Part shown: one piece after another, positions 1 to 8,063 of the stretch
Numbering within the stretch: the first letter of the stretch is position 1
Layout of the letters: each line of letters begins with the position of its first letter
DNA from: Paenibacillus illinoisensis NBRC 15959
Lineage (GTDB): Bacteria > Bacillota > Bacilli > Paenibacillales > Paenibacillaceae
Length of the DNA stretch: 64,000 bases
Assembly (NCBI RefSeq): GCF_004000925.1
Contig: NZ_BIME01000010.1
Location: 1 to 64,000, forward strand
Direction: 5' to 3'
Position numbers and translations under genes: made by a program
Notes under the pieces: model-generated
What the model saw: the letters and a program-made list of their open reading frames with translations, nothing else
Databases searched by the model: none
What the model was told of the DNA's origin: nothing

Positions 1-9
1 CCTCCACCA
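1..9 (+). tRNA. 3' tail of a tRNA, probably tRNA-Tyr (partial)
   Basis: The first nine bases read as the 3' strand of an acceptor stem, a discriminator A and an encoded CCA. In Bacillus tRNA operons tRNA-Tyr ends this way and directly precedes tRNA-Trp, as here. Only nine bases are visible, so the identity is an inference. Confidence 0.45.
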
Positions 10-13
10 TTTT

Positions 14-87
14 AGGGGCATAGTTTAAAGGTAGAACAACGGTCTCCAAAACCGTTGGTGTGGGTTCAATTCCTGCTGCCCCTGCCA
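14..87 (+). tRNA. tRNA-Trp (anticodon CCA)
   Basis: The acceptor stem AGGGGCA (14-20) pairs with TGCCCCT (77-83), followed by discriminator G and an encoded CCA at 85-87. The anticodon loop CTCCAAA sits on the stem ACGGT/ACCGT and gives anticodon CCA, which reads UGG. The T arm contains GGTTCAATTCC. It is 74 bases long and shares a transcript with the Lys tRNA ten bases downstream. Confidence 0.96.
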
Positions 88-96
88 TTTTATTAT

Positions 97-169
97 GAGC
101 CATTAGCTCAGTTGGTAGAGCACCTGACTTTTAATCAGGGTGTCGAAGGTTCGAGCCCTTCATGGCTCA
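97..169 (+). tRNA. tRNA-Lys (anticodon TTT)
   Basis: The acceptor stem GAGCCAT (97-103) pairs with ATGGCTC (162-168), with discriminator A169. CCA is not encoded, unlike in the neighbouring Trp gene. The loop CTTTTAA gives anticodon TTT, which reads AAA/AAG. The D arm (AGCTCAGTTGGTAGAGC) and T arm (GGTTCGAGCCC) are canonical. Confidence 0.96.
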
Positions 170-292
170 TTGTTTTTGTACGTGTTGGGGGAGTATTCAT
201 CCGGCGTGTAACTTCTAAAAGTATCAAAATGGAGCATGGTTAGTTTAGCTGAGAGTAAACTACACTAACGACGGTGTCTACTCAATATAAGA

Positions 293-321
293 AACCCTTG
301 AGGAATACTCAAGGGTTTTTT
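293..321 (+). terminator. Rho-independent terminator of the tRNA operon
   Basis: A ten-base perfect stem AACCCTTGAG/CTCAAGGGTT with a five-base loop runs into a T tract. It lies about 120 bases after tRNA-Lys, and there is no gene between, so it probably ends the tRNA transcript. The 170-292 spacer holds only a small A/T hairpin (241-262). Confidence 0.85.
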
Positions 322-478
322 CGTGTTTTCTCAAACTCTATGGCATGTAACTATAACAATTTACTGTTCCATAAAAAGGCCTTGGTATAGAGCAAGGCTT
401 CCTCGTTTTCGTTTATATTGTAGACTGTTGTTAAACAACGTCCTGGCAGGTACGATAATGGTTAAATAAAAAAAAACG

Positions 479-658
479 AATACCGCTGCAATTCAATTCT
501 GGAAGAACGTATATAAATCATTAAATATAGAATATGTTGAGAAGGAAGAGAAAGAGGAAGGACATGAGGTTAGATATCAGGATTTTAAAGTTAACAAGGG
601 CGGTTTCGAGGGGAAAACACAATCCTTAGAAAAACTCTATTTTAAGCGGCTTTTTTAG
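479..658 (+). pseudogene. C-terminal remnant of a GNAT acetyltransferase
   Basis: An open frame of 59 codons ends at TAG 656-658. It is closed upstream by TAA at 467-469 and has no start codon or ribosome binding site. The translation begins NTAAIQFWKNVYKSL and continues with an acidic turn and a terminal strand. This matches the family pattern N-x-x-A-I-x-F-W in the last third of many GNAT acetyltransferases, where an Asn and a Phe-Trp line the acetyl-CoA site. The N-terminal two thirds are absent. The rest of the 322-865 stretch holds no gene that I can support. Confidence 0.5.
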
Positions 659-865
659 TTTATCGGTGCAAGGTCAAGACCCGATTGCGGATTATCTAAG
701 CATTAAACAATAATTCACTTCCGATTAGTTTATTAAGCTAACGAGCAGTACAACAGAACAAAGATTCCAGGAGTTATTATTCTTTATTCTTTACTGTGTA
801 TAATTATGCTATTAAACTAAATTGAAGGTTTGCATATTAAGTACAATTATTGAAAGGTTGATAAA

Positions 866-1474
866 ATGAATCTAATCTGTGAAACTCAAGTCGTTACGGA
901 TTATTTGACCGTGACTAGGGAAGTCAATTATGATCACCCGCTGGTTGCTGGACTTGCTTCGGAAATAGCAGCTTCATCAAAAGATCAAATAGAGTATATC
1001 AAACAGTCATATATGTATGTCCGAGATCGAATAGCCCATTCCTGGGATATCAAGAGTTCTAGAGTCACATGTTCCGCTTCAGAAACATTGATTCATAAAG
1101 AAGGTATTTGCTATGCCAAAGCAAACCTTCTATGTGCAATATTACGTAGAGAGGGAATACCATCTGGCTTCTGTTATCAACGACTTACGATTGGGGATAC
1201 TCCAGATACGGGCTATTGTATCCATGCACTAAATGCTGTTTATATTCAACATTTAAATTCATGGATCCGTTTAGATGCACGAGGGAACAAGCCTGGAATC
1301 CAAGCAGAGTTTTCATTGGAAGAAGAAAAACTTGCTTTTACTATCCGAAAAGAATACGACGAAGCTGATTATAGGACCATATTTAAGTCCCCAAATATTA
1401 AGACTATCGAGGCTTTGAAAAATAATACTGACTGCATAAATATGTATTTATACGGACTGCCTGAACAACTGTGA
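866..1474 (+). CDS. transglutaminase-like domain protein
   Basis: This 202-residue protein has the transglutaminase/cysteine-protease fold triad: Cys82 in GICYAKA, His120 in IHALNAVY and Asp137 in RLDARG. Spacing and order fit the microbial transglutaminase-like superfamily, whose members cleave or crosslink amide bonds. The substrate is unknown. There is no signal peptide or membrane segment, so it is probably cytoplasmic. The ATG is preceded by GAAAGG eight bases upstream. The A/T-rich base use is lower in G+C than most genes further on, which together with the GNAT remnant upstream hints at a variable spot. Confidence 0.8.
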   Translation: MNLICETQVVTDYLTVTREVNYDHPLVAGLASEIAASSKDQIEYIKQSYMYVRDRIAHSWDIKSSRVTCSASETLIHKEGICYAKANLLCAILRREGIPSGFCYQRLTIGDTPDTGYCIHALNAVYIQHLNSWIRLDARGNKPGIQAEFSLEEEKLAFTIRKEYDEADYRTIFKSPNIKTIEALKNNTDCINMYLYGLPEQL

Positions 1475-1671
1475 TTATTGAACTATGGGGAAAGGCCATG
1501 TTAGTTTGCTATACATGGGACGGTTGCAGGCGGGCTTGTACTGAGCTTTTTTTCATGGGAGCTGTGGGCAATATCGTACTGTTTAGAACAATGCAACATG
1601 GTGATGTATTGAATCCTAAGTCCAATACTTGGAATACTTTGGGTGAAGAACAGATCTTAAATATTAAATAA
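1471..1671 (+). CDS. small hypothetical protein or gene remnant
   Basis: A 66-codon frame opens with GTG overlapping the stop codon of the transglutaminase-like gene by four bases, which would allow coupled translation. It contains four Cys or Cys-pair positions near the N-terminus and a hydrophobic middle. I do not recognise a family. The uneven composition would also fit a remnant of a longer gene. A terminator follows directly, so at least the transcript extends through it. Confidence 0.35.
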   Translation: MIIELWGKAMLVCYTWDGCRRACTELFFMGAVGNIVLFRTMQHGDVLNPKSNTWNTLGEEQILNIK

Positions 1672-1679
1672 GTGCTATA

Positions 1680-1717
1680 AATCTCCCTTCTACTATTATT
1701 TAAATGGGAGATTTTTT
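1680..1717 (+). terminator. Rho-independent terminator
   Basis: The stem AATCTCCC (1680-1687) pairs with GGGAGATT (1706-1713) and is followed by a T run. It ends the transglutaminase-like transcript. Confidence 0.8.
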
Positions 1718-1870
1718 GTTTGGTCAGAACCCGTAACTGATAGTGTTACTCATTGGTCTACTCAAATGATTTCAGGAAAAATATGCTAGAATAGGAATGA
1801 TAACTAAAAAATAACGTACCTGTAGCTTAGACATTTCTGCTTTGATCAGGTTGATTAGGAGGGAAAAGTA

Positions 1871-2023
1871 TTGTTTTCAATAGTGTCATCCTTTGCAATT
1901 ATATTTAACTTGGTATTATACGGGTTGGGCGTATACGCTCTTATCCTGTTTATAAAACTTGCTCAACGTGGAATCCAAGCACTGGATATCTATCTAAGTG
2001 AAAAACGTGGGGAACGCTTCTGA
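1871..2023 (+). CDS. small membrane protein (50 aa)
   Basis: A TTG start lies eight bases after an AGGAGGG ribosome binding site. The 50-residue product starts MFSIVSSFAIIFNLVLYGLG, forming one transmembrane helix (about residues 3-30), and ends in a charged, amphipathic tail (LSEKRGERF). No family is recognisable. The strong binding site and the hydrophobic-then-charged layout support a real gene. Small single-span proteins of this size often act as subunits or modulators of larger membrane proteins, but nothing here shows a partner. Confidence 0.6.
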   Translation: MFSIVSSFAIIFNLVLYGLGVYALILFIKLAQRGIQALDIYLSEKRGERF

Positions 2024-2132
2024 GTCTCTCATGAATCAATCAACCACAAGATTATCATTTTTCTCTCAGTGTTTTATTTCTACTGGTTTAGTATGATTAA
2101 TACATCAATTAAATAAAGAGAGGGCAAATGAC

Positions 2133-2912
2133 ATGGTGGATACTTTTTTAGAACAAATTAATGAGTTGAACGAGCTTCAAAAAGATTTGGTCAGCATACA
2201 TCCTTTATTTGCAGAGCATTATCCTGTGGTTGTTGCATTTGATGCCCTATTATATATGTATGATTACTCGACAGAGAAAGGGCAATATGAATGGGTGAAA
2301 ACGGTTCCGGATGATCTTAACATCCCTGACGAGTGTCTGGCAGCCATGCCAGTGCACCATATGGACGAACGAATGTGTGCAATTGTGACAGACTCAGCCT
2401 TCCAAAATTTTGAGCAGAAAGTATACCTGTTTCACGAGTATGTTCATTGTTATGTCTATGAGAAATATGAGGAGATCGGGAATCGTCTACAAATTAAACA
2501 TAGGATGGAGAAGATTAAACGTGTGACATGGGAGCTGGATTACGAATTCCCTTATGAGGATGAGAATGTGGTCCAGCGGATCAATTCACTGTTGATTGCC
2601 TTAAAGAGCGGAGATGTAGTCCAGGTACAATCAGCAAGAAAAGCGTTATTCAGCTCGATAACAGAGGAACAAGGGGAGTACTGGAACTGGCTGGAGTGGA
2701 ACGAAGGCTATGCGCGATATATCGAGAATCGGATACGAGAAAAATTTGGGCTGGAACTGAATCATTTTGGAGATGCTGCCCCTTATAATCGTCTGGTTTT
2801 CTATGAGTGCGGATCGGAGTACATAAGTCTGTTGGTTCGCGAACAGCCGGCTCTTCATACAGATTTGGAACAGTTGTTTAATACAGTTCTGGTGGAACGA
2901 GTTCAACGATGA
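2133..2912 (+). CDS. HExxH zinc metallopeptidase-like protein
   Basis: This 259-residue protein has the gluzincin-type motif HEYVH at 101-105 and a downstream NEGYARYIENR segment whose Glu191 could be the third zinc ligand, with about 85 residues between. No signal peptide or transmembrane helix is visible, so it would act in the cytoplasm. The family is not one I can name. Paenibacilli carry many such orphan HExxH proteins. The ATG follows GAGAGGGC by about seven bases. The following gene also encodes a predicted zinc enzyme, 80 bases on, and the two may share a transcript. Confidence 0.7.
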   Translation: MVDTFLEQINELNELQKDLVSIHPLFAEHYPVVVAFDALLYMYDYSTEKGQYEWVKTVPDDLNIPDECLAAMPVHHMDERMCAIVTDSAFQNFEQKVYLFHEYVHCYVYEKYEEIGNRLQIKHRMEKIKRVTWELDYEFPYEDENVVQRINSLLIALKSGDVVQVQSARKALFSSITEEQGEYWNWLEWNEGYARYIENRIREKFGLELNHFGDAAPYNRLVFYECGSEYISLLVREQPALHTDLEQLFNTVLVERVQR

Positions 2913-2992
2913 ACTCCTCGGCTAAATGCTGTTAAGTAATGTTTCTTATCGGTTCTATGAGCAGCAGACTCTTGTGTAAAGGAGAATATTCC

Positions 2993-3694
2993 ATGCCACT
3001 GCCTATGGTTCACTTACATGTCGCTGTGCTATTTGCTGATGTCAGTCCAGAACGTGTTGAACGAGGTTCATTCTATCTTGGGAATATCGCACCGGATTCC
3101 ATTCATATGCGTGAGGGTACAACGAGGGAGGACAAGGAATACACTCACTTCAACCCTAAGGATGATGAGAAATATATCGCACGTTTACAAGAGCTATACT
3201 CCGTCTATATTCAACAACGTTCAGATGAAGGCTGGAAGTGGTTTATACGCGGTTATTTCATGCATGTCATGACGGATTATTACTGGTTTCGGAGTTTGTA
3301 TCCTGAATTCGTGGAGCGAGTCACCAGCACGGATGAAACCAACGATGTGAAGCGAACCAAGGATGAATTTGGCCGTTTGTACTACCAGGAGACGGATCAG
3401 ATTGATTTTAACCTCTACCATCATGCCAGTTGGAGTGGGGACGTGTGGCATATGCTTAAGAGCACGCAGAGTTATGATGTCGAGGGTCGTTTAACCGCAG
3501 AAGAGATTCGGCGCTGGAGGGATCGTACAATTTCATTTTTTAACGAGCAGGCCAATGAGCCCGGAATCGTGCCCACATACTTGACTGATGATTTAGTACA
3601 GGCGTTTGTGACAGATACGGTGCAGCGGTTGAGCTTGTTATTCCAATCTTGGGACCCTGAGCTGCAGCATCTGAATGTGAACATGGGAAGCTAG
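2993..3694 (+). CDS. zinc-dependent phospholipase C-like protein
   Basis: This 233-residue protein resembles the zinc-dependent phospholipase C/S1-P1 nuclease fold. It opens MPLPMVHLHVA, and contains GNIAPDS (28-34), a TH-F segment, FMHVMTDYYW (89-98) and a later HHASWSGD. These His and Asp positions are the expected metal ligands. There is no signal peptide, unlike secreted phospholipases, so the real substrate is uncertain. The start is set at 2993 because AAAGGAG lies ten bases upstream and the His of MVHLH is normally near the N-terminus in this group. An in-frame ATG at 2939 lacks a binding site. Confidence 0.7.
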   Translation: MPLPMVHLHVAVLFADVSPERVERGSFYLGNIAPDSIHMREGTTREDKEYTHFNPKDDEKYIARLQELYSVYIQQRSDEGWKWFIRGYFMHVMTDYYWFRSLYPEFVERVTSTDETNDVKRTKDEFGRLYYQETDQIDFNLYHHASWSGDVWHMLKSTQSYDVEGRLTAEEIRRWRDRTISFFNEQANEPGIVPTYLTDDLVQAFVTDTVQRLSLLFQSWDPELQHLNVNMGS

Positions 3695-3709
3695 GGAGGG
3701 TAGTATCTA

Positions 3710-4126
3710 ATGAAAAAAGGAGCAATCCTCTTATGCTTGTTCGCTGTTTTCCTTGCGAGCTGCACACATACCGATACTTCTGGTTCAGATGAAAATCTTC
3801 CTTCGCTCATCACTTTAACCTGTAACCCCGATTACACATTTGAACCTTGCCAAGATATTCAGTTCGATGAGCCAACCGAAGTTCGGATGATCATGAATGC
3901 GATAGAAAATGCAGAACTTTTACCTGGAAATCTTAATTATGCAGCGCAATACAAGATGAGTATAACAAATACGGATCGGTCCGTGACCAAATATGATTTT
4001 TCTATAGGAACTGATCCTGAAATGAAGGCCCTGTTGGTAGACGGGATAGACACCACCACGGGATATAGCATATCGCTAGAGGATTCAAATCAACTAAGAT
4101 CATTAATGCAGAAGCATACCGATTAA
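3710..4126 (+). CDS. small lipoprotein of unknown function
   Basis: The product of 138 residues starts with a lipoprotein signal peptide: MKK, a hydrophobic core, and lipobox LASC with Cys18 as the lipidation site. The mature part is mostly beta-type sequence with one Cys pair (TCNPDYTFEPC). It should be anchored on the outer face of the membrane. I recognise no domain. It follows the phospholipase C-like gene by 15 bases with GGAGGG in the gap, which suggests one transcript. Confidence 0.7.
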   Translation: MKKGAILLCLFAVFLASCTHTDTSGSDENLPSLITLTCNPDYTFEPCQDIQFDEPTEVRMIMNAIENAELLPGNLNYAAQYKMSITNTDRSVTKYDFSIGTDPEMKALLVDGIDTTTGYSISLEDSNQLRSLMQKHTD

Positions 4127-4158
4127 TCAGACATCATGAAATGGAGAGACCGTTATAT

Positions 4159-4728
4159 ATGGATCAACCGACTATTATTCAACCCTTAAATTTAACTGAT
4201 GTGGAGGGTGCCTACCTGGTTTTTGAACGTTCCATCACGCAGGCGTTTACTCAAGAGGGACTGGGTTCGCTTCAAGATGATATTAAAGATGAAATTGAAC
4301 ACAAAAAGTCCCTGCTTCAATCAACATTGCTTCCGGACAAGTCTAGTGAGTCTACTGATACCGAGTCTTTTTTTCTGCTGGCTAAACGCGGAAATAGAGT
4401 AGTTGGAACGATTTCGTATGCACCCTGCGGTGAGGAGATCCGAATTCTCAGTGAGAATCGACTTAATGATGTCGGAGAATTGGGTAGCTTATACATACTG
4501 CCGGAAGTTCAAGGTCAAGGACTGGGCTCGATGCTCATTCGGGCGCTCGCAACTGAACTTCAGAAGCGAGGGGTTAAGCAATTTTGCCTGGATAGCGGCT
4601 ACCGGACCGCGCAGAAGAAGTGGAAGCGAAAGTTTGGAGAACCCTACACCGTGGCACGCAATTACTGGGGCGAGGGAACGGACCATATAGTGTGGTTATG
4701 CAATGTAAAGGATTTTGCAGCAAATTAG
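4159..4728 (+). CDS. GNAT family N-acetyltransferase
   Basis: This 189-residue protein has the GNAT core: a strand with GELGSLYILPEVQGQGLGS (motif A, with the acetyl-CoA pyrophosphate loop Q-G-Q-G-L-G) and a C-terminal FCLDSGY segment. The acceptor is unknown. I place the start at the second in-frame ATG (4159), which has GGAGAG ten bases upstream. The ATG at 4141 would add six residues and lacks a good site. A strong terminator follows. Confidence 0.82.
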   Translation: MDQPTIIQPLNLTDVEGAYLVFERSITQAFTQEGLGSLQDDIKDEIEHKKSLLQSTLLPDKSSESTDTESFFLLAKRGNRVVGTISYAPCGEEIRILSENRLNDVGELGSLYILPEVQGQGLGSMLIRALATELQKRGVKQFCLDSGYRTAQKKWKRKFGEPYTVARNYWGEGTDHIVWLCNVKDFAAN

Positions 4729-4734
4729 AAGCCC

Positions 4735-4776
4735 AAAAGAGATGACAACCTGAACTGCACAGGGGTCATCTCTTTT
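4735..4776 (+). terminator. Rho-independent terminator
   Basis: A perfect 12-base stem AAAAGAGATGAC (4735-4746) pairs with GTCATCTCTTTT (4765-4776), with an 18-base loop. The A and T arms make it work on both strands, but only the plus strand has an upstream gene. Confidence 0.85.
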
Positions 4777-4872
4777 ACGAAGTGGGACATTTCATATTGA
4801 GGGGTTATTTTGCTAAGGTATTGTCTTTCTCAGTGATTCAATCCAAATTACGCAGAAGAGGGGGAAGAACGT

Positions 4873-5649
4873 TTGATTCGAATTGTATTCTTCGATGTAG
4901 ACGGTACATTGTTGAGCGAAACAGACCGTGGTTTATCATCAGCTACGGCGGATTCCATTCGCGAATTAATACATAAAGGCATACGGGTGGTGCTTGTTAC
5001 AGGTAGGCCCTACAGTTTGTGTGAGGAATTCATTGATTTGGGGATCGATACCATTATTTCAGCCAACGGGGCATTGATTAAAATCGGGGAAGAGATTATA
5101 CATAAGTCCGTGCTCTCTGGACAGACGGTCCGGGAATTAAGTGAATTTGCCGAGCTGAACAATCACAGCATTTCCTATTTTACAGAGTCGTTTGCGATGA
5201 ATGGTGCACGTGCCACGGATGTCCGAGTCTTAGGCGCCTTGCAGGAAACACTTGGCGTAACGCATTCTCCGCAGAAAATGGATTCTTTGGAGCAGGAAGT
5301 GGTTTGCATTTGCTTATATGCGGATGAGACTGAGGCAGAGAAATTTCAAGCCAGATTTTCTTCATTGCGCTTTGTGAGATTTCATCCGTATGTGTCCAAT
5401 GTGCTGGAAGAAAACGAAGTATCCAAATCTGCAGCTGCTGCGAGAGTCCTTGACTATCTCCATCTGACCAGAGAGGAAGCCATGGCCTTCGGTGATGGGG
5501 AGAATGATATTGATCTGCTAGAGTTTGTGGGCCTCGGGATCGCAATGGGAAACGGGGGAGAACGTCTTAAACAAAGCGCAGATTACGTTACTCTAAAAGC
5601 GAGTGAGGAGGGGGTTACCCATGCATTGAAGAAATTTAAGTTGATATGA
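4873..5649 (+). CDS. Cof-type HAD-IIB phosphatase
   Basis: This 258-residue protein belongs to the Cof/YwpJ-type HAD hydrolases, which dephosphorylate sugar phosphates, nucleotides or flavin precursors. Motif I is FFDVDGTLL with nucleophile Asp8 and acid/base Asp10. Motif II lies in VVLVTGR, and motif IV is FGDGENDIDLLE. The large cap (about 85-190) between motifs II and III is of the C2 type. The start is TTG, after GAGGGGGAAG. The gene stands alone behind a terminator. Confidence 0.88.
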   Translation: MIRIVFFDVDGTLLSETDRGLSSATADSIRELIHKGIRVVLVTGRPYSLCEEFIDLGIDTIISANGALIKIGEEIIHKSVLSGQTVRELSEFAELNNHSISYFTESFAMNGARATDVRVLGALQETLGVTHSPQKMDSLEQEVVCICLYADETEAEKFQARFSSLRFVRFHPYVSNVLEENEVSKSAAAARVLDYLHLTREEAMAFGDGENDIDLLEFVGLGIAMGNGGERLKQSADYVTLKASEEGVTHALKKFKLI

Positions 5650-5733
5650 GCAAGAAGGATTTAATGTAAAATATATCCTTAATATGGATTTTAATATAAA
5701 ATGGTAGATAAAGAGGTGAGGGAGATCGAAGAA

Positions 5734-5865
5734 TTGATTTTTTTGGTGTGTATCTTGATGATGACAGTCACATTACTTAGCATCGAAGTGAAAACCAAAA
5801 AAATAATGCAGGAGCAAGCCCGAATAAATCAGAAGCTGGAGCAATTTCTGGAGAAAGACTCCTAA
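5734..5865 (+). CDS. small single-span protein (43 aa)
   Basis: A TTG start lies nine bases after GAGGTGAGGGAG. The product begins MIFLVCILMMTVTLLSIEV, a transmembrane helix, and continues as a charged, probably coiled helix rich in Lys, Glu and Gln. An in-frame ATG at 5701 would give 54 residues but has no binding site. The layout, one N-out helix plus a cytoplasmic coiled tail, recalls small DUF-type membrane proteins often found in Bacillales. The function is unknown. Confidence 0.5.
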   Translation: MIFLVCILMMTVTLLSIEVKTKKIMQEQARINQKLEQFLEKDS

Positions 5866-5916
5866 CGAGGAACAGATCCACGTAATTTAAGATAAAGTTA
5901 AGGGGGCATAAGTAAA

Positions 5917-6579
5917 ATGGACCAGATTAAAGCCATTATTTTTGACTTGGATAATACCATTTTGAACAGGACACGAACTTTCGAGGGATTTACCCAAAGT
6001 CTGTTGAAGACATACTTCAGTCATTTGGAGACTACCGACGATATTAGCCAACGAATTATTGAACTTGATCAGGATGGTTATAAGGATAAACCGCTTCTAT
6101 TCAATGAATTGCTGCAGGAACTGCCTTGGTCCGTGTACCCGCCGCATGCAGAGCTGATGGAGTTCTATGGCAAGGAGTATGTAAGAAGCGCGGTGCTGAT
6201 GGAGGAGGCACGGGAAGTGGTGCAGCAACTCCGAAGCAAATACCAAACAGGATTAATTACCAATGGAAAAACAGATATACAGTATGGCAAAATCGATCAG
6301 CTTGGAATTCGGGATGATTTTGACCTGATTATTGTTTCGGAAGAAGCAGGGGTGAAAAAGCCCGATCCGCAGATATTTCGACTGGCACTCGATCATTTCG
6401 GTCTGTCTCCCGAGCAGTGCATTTACATAGGAGATCATCCGACGAACGATGTTGAGGGAGCTGCCAATGTAGGCATGAACACCATCTGGATGAAAGTCAA
6501 CCAGCCTTGGCAGGATAGCATCACGGCCCGTCCTCTGCATTCCATCACGCATCTGCGTGAATTGCTGCCCTTGCTATAA
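5917..6579 (+). CDS. HAD-IA family hydrolase (YjjG/YfnB-like)
   Basis: This 220-residue haloacid dehalogenase-type phosphatase has motif I IIFDLDNTIL (Asp10, Asp12), motif II GLITNGK, motif III GVKKPDPQIF with the conserved Lys, and motif IV IGDHPTNDVEGA. The helical C1 cap spans roughly 20-85. Relatives hydrolyse nucleotide monophosphates or small phosphate esters. The ATG follows AAGGGGGC. A terminator-like hairpin follows. Confidence 0.88.
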   Translation: MDQIKAIIFDLDNTILNRTRTFEGFTQSLLKTYFSHLETTDDISQRIIELDQDGYKDKPLLFNELLQELPWSVYPPHAELMEFYGKEYVRSAVLMEEAREVVQQLRSKYQTGLITNGKTDIQYGKIDQLGIRDDFDLIIVSEEAGVKKPDPQIFRLALDHFGLSPEQCIYIGDHPTNDVEGAANVGMNTIWMKVNQPWQDSITARPLHSITHLRELLPLL

Positions 6580-6594
6580 GGGAGGAATAGTTGA

Positions 6595-6629
6595 AAGAGT
6601 GAGGATGTTGGCTGCATCCCCACTTTTTT
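6595..6629 (+). terminator. Rho-independent terminator
   Basis: The stem AGTGAGGATG pairs with CATCCCCACT (one mismatch) around a seven-base loop, followed by TTTTTT. It ends the HAD gene and separates it from the convergent glycosyltransferase gene. Confidence 0.7.
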
Positions 6630-6675
6630 GTAGTATTACCTAGCTTAACTCAAGCATTTGTCTTTCTAACACGGT

Positions 6676-7833
6676 TCAGGCAGTTATCATTCGAGACTTC
6701 GAGCGTCTGTTGCGGTTTTCAATGGCTTCTTCATAGTCCTTGATCAATCCGTCAAATATATGTTCCCAGGATCGCTGGAGAGCCAGCTTCCTGCCTTCCA
6801 GACCCATCATCTGAAGCTGATCCACGTGATCGCCCCAGAAACATATCTCACGAATCAAGGCTTCGGGATTGCCCGGCTCAAACAAAACACCACTGCGGTG
6901 ATGTGCTACCAAATCCTTCACACCTCCAGCATTTGCAGCAAGAACAGGCAGTCCGGAAGCCATAGCTTCCAGCACCACATTTCCGAAGGTCTCTGTGCAG
7001 GAAGGAAACACAAACCAATCCGACGAAGCATACATAGCAGCAAGCTCTTCGCCATGCACATAACCAGTAAAGGTCACATTCGGTGGGCATTGCGAACGCA
7101 TTTTGGGAAGCAGGGGTCCGTCCCCTACAATGAGCCAATGTACACGGAATTGCATGTGTTCAGGCAGGTTCTGCATGGCAGACGTCAGCGTAGCGATATC
7201 CTTTTCTGGGGCAATTCGTCCAACGTAGAGTAAAATAAGAGGGGCTGTTATATTGTAGCGAGTACGAATCGCATCTCTTCGCTTATATGGTGAATACAGA
7301 TCGCAGTCAATTCCGCGTGACCAGAGCTTAAGACGCGGAATACCTTGCGACTGAAGTGTGTTAAGTGTTTCCACGGACGGGGTCAGAGTGGCATCGGCGG
7401 ATCGATGGAACCATTTGATGTACTTCCAATAGAGAGGAATCATGCTTTTTAATCGGTAATATTCGAGGTAGCGATCAAAGTGGGTATGGTAGGAGACCAC
7501 ATGCGGCAGTCGATGCTTGAGTGCATACTTGAGACCGAGAAGTCCCATATTGAAAGGTGTGGCGATGTGCAGCAGATCTGGCTCAAAGGCTTGCAGCTGT
7601 TGATGGATGGAGTTCCGGTTAGGTAAGGCGATCCGACATTCCGGATACAGAAAAAAGGGGATATTCGCGACCGCTCGTACCGAAGCGGAGTCACTGCCAT
7701 CAATGACAGACATCGGAGTAAACAGCAGATGTTCGATACCTCTGCGGTTCATGTGGTTACTCAGGCGGTGCAGTGTACCGGCAACACCATTGGTTTCGGG
7801 AATGTAGGTGTCAGTAAACAAGGCCAGGCGCAT
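6676..7833 (-). CDS. GT4 family glycosyltransferase
   Basis: This protein of 385 residues has the GT-B fold of retaining glycosyltransferase family 4. The N-terminal domain starts MRLALFTDTYIPETNGVAGT, with the glycine-rich acceptor-side loop. The C-terminal donor domain has LLYVGRIAPEKD and the E-x7-E motif in ETFGNVVLEAMASGLPV. It is closest in style to MgtA/alpha-mannosyl or glucosyl-lipid transferases that work at the inner face of the membrane. The donor and acceptor cannot be read from sequence. GGGAGGGG lies just upstream of two adjacent ATG codons, and the second gives the better spacing. An upstream start at 7896 would add 21 unlikely residues. Confidence 0.85.
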   Translation of the reverse strand: MRLALFTDTYIPETNGVAGTLHRLSNHMNRRGIEHLLFTPMSVIDGSDSASVRAVANIPFFLYPECRIALPNRNSIHQQLQAFEPDLLHIATPFNMGLLGLKYALKHRLPHVVSYHTHFDRYLEYYRLKSMIPLYWKYIKWFHRSADATLTPSVETLNTLQSQGIPRLKLWSRGIDCDLYSPYKRRDAIRTRYNITAPLILLYVGRIAPEKDIATLTSAMQNLPEHMQFRVHWLIVGDGPLLPKMRSQCPPNVTFTGYVHGEELAAMYASSDWFVFPSCTETFGNVVLEAMASGLPVLAANAGGVKDLVAHHRSGVLFEPGNPEALIREICFWGDHVDQLQMMGLEGRKLALQRSWEHIFDGLIKDYEEAIENRNRRSKSRMITA

Positions 7834-8063
7834 CATTACCCCTCCCATGACTCTTGATGTGAAGATCATAACAATGGATCGTTTTCCGCAGGTCAAATGA
7901 AGGTTAACTTCAAGACGCTCTAAGTAAATTTGAAGATAGCCTGTCCAGGAGAAATGATGAATGTATTCAATTAAAATAGGTTATTCTGCTATGATATAAA
8001 AGTTCAAGCGACTGAGAGGTTGTTTTGACCGCAAATGGGTCTAGTGTATATAGGAGGAAATGG

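Noticed and set aside
376..406. Hairpin AAGGCCTTG / CAAGGCTT in the tRNA-proximal spacer
   Set aside because: It has a bulge and no T tract on the plus strand, and no minus-strand gene lies upstream that would need it.
659..715. Short frame SLSVQGQDPIADYLSIKQ after the GNAT remnant
   Set aside because: Too short, no start or binding site, and no family recognised; it may be another remnant but cannot be supported.
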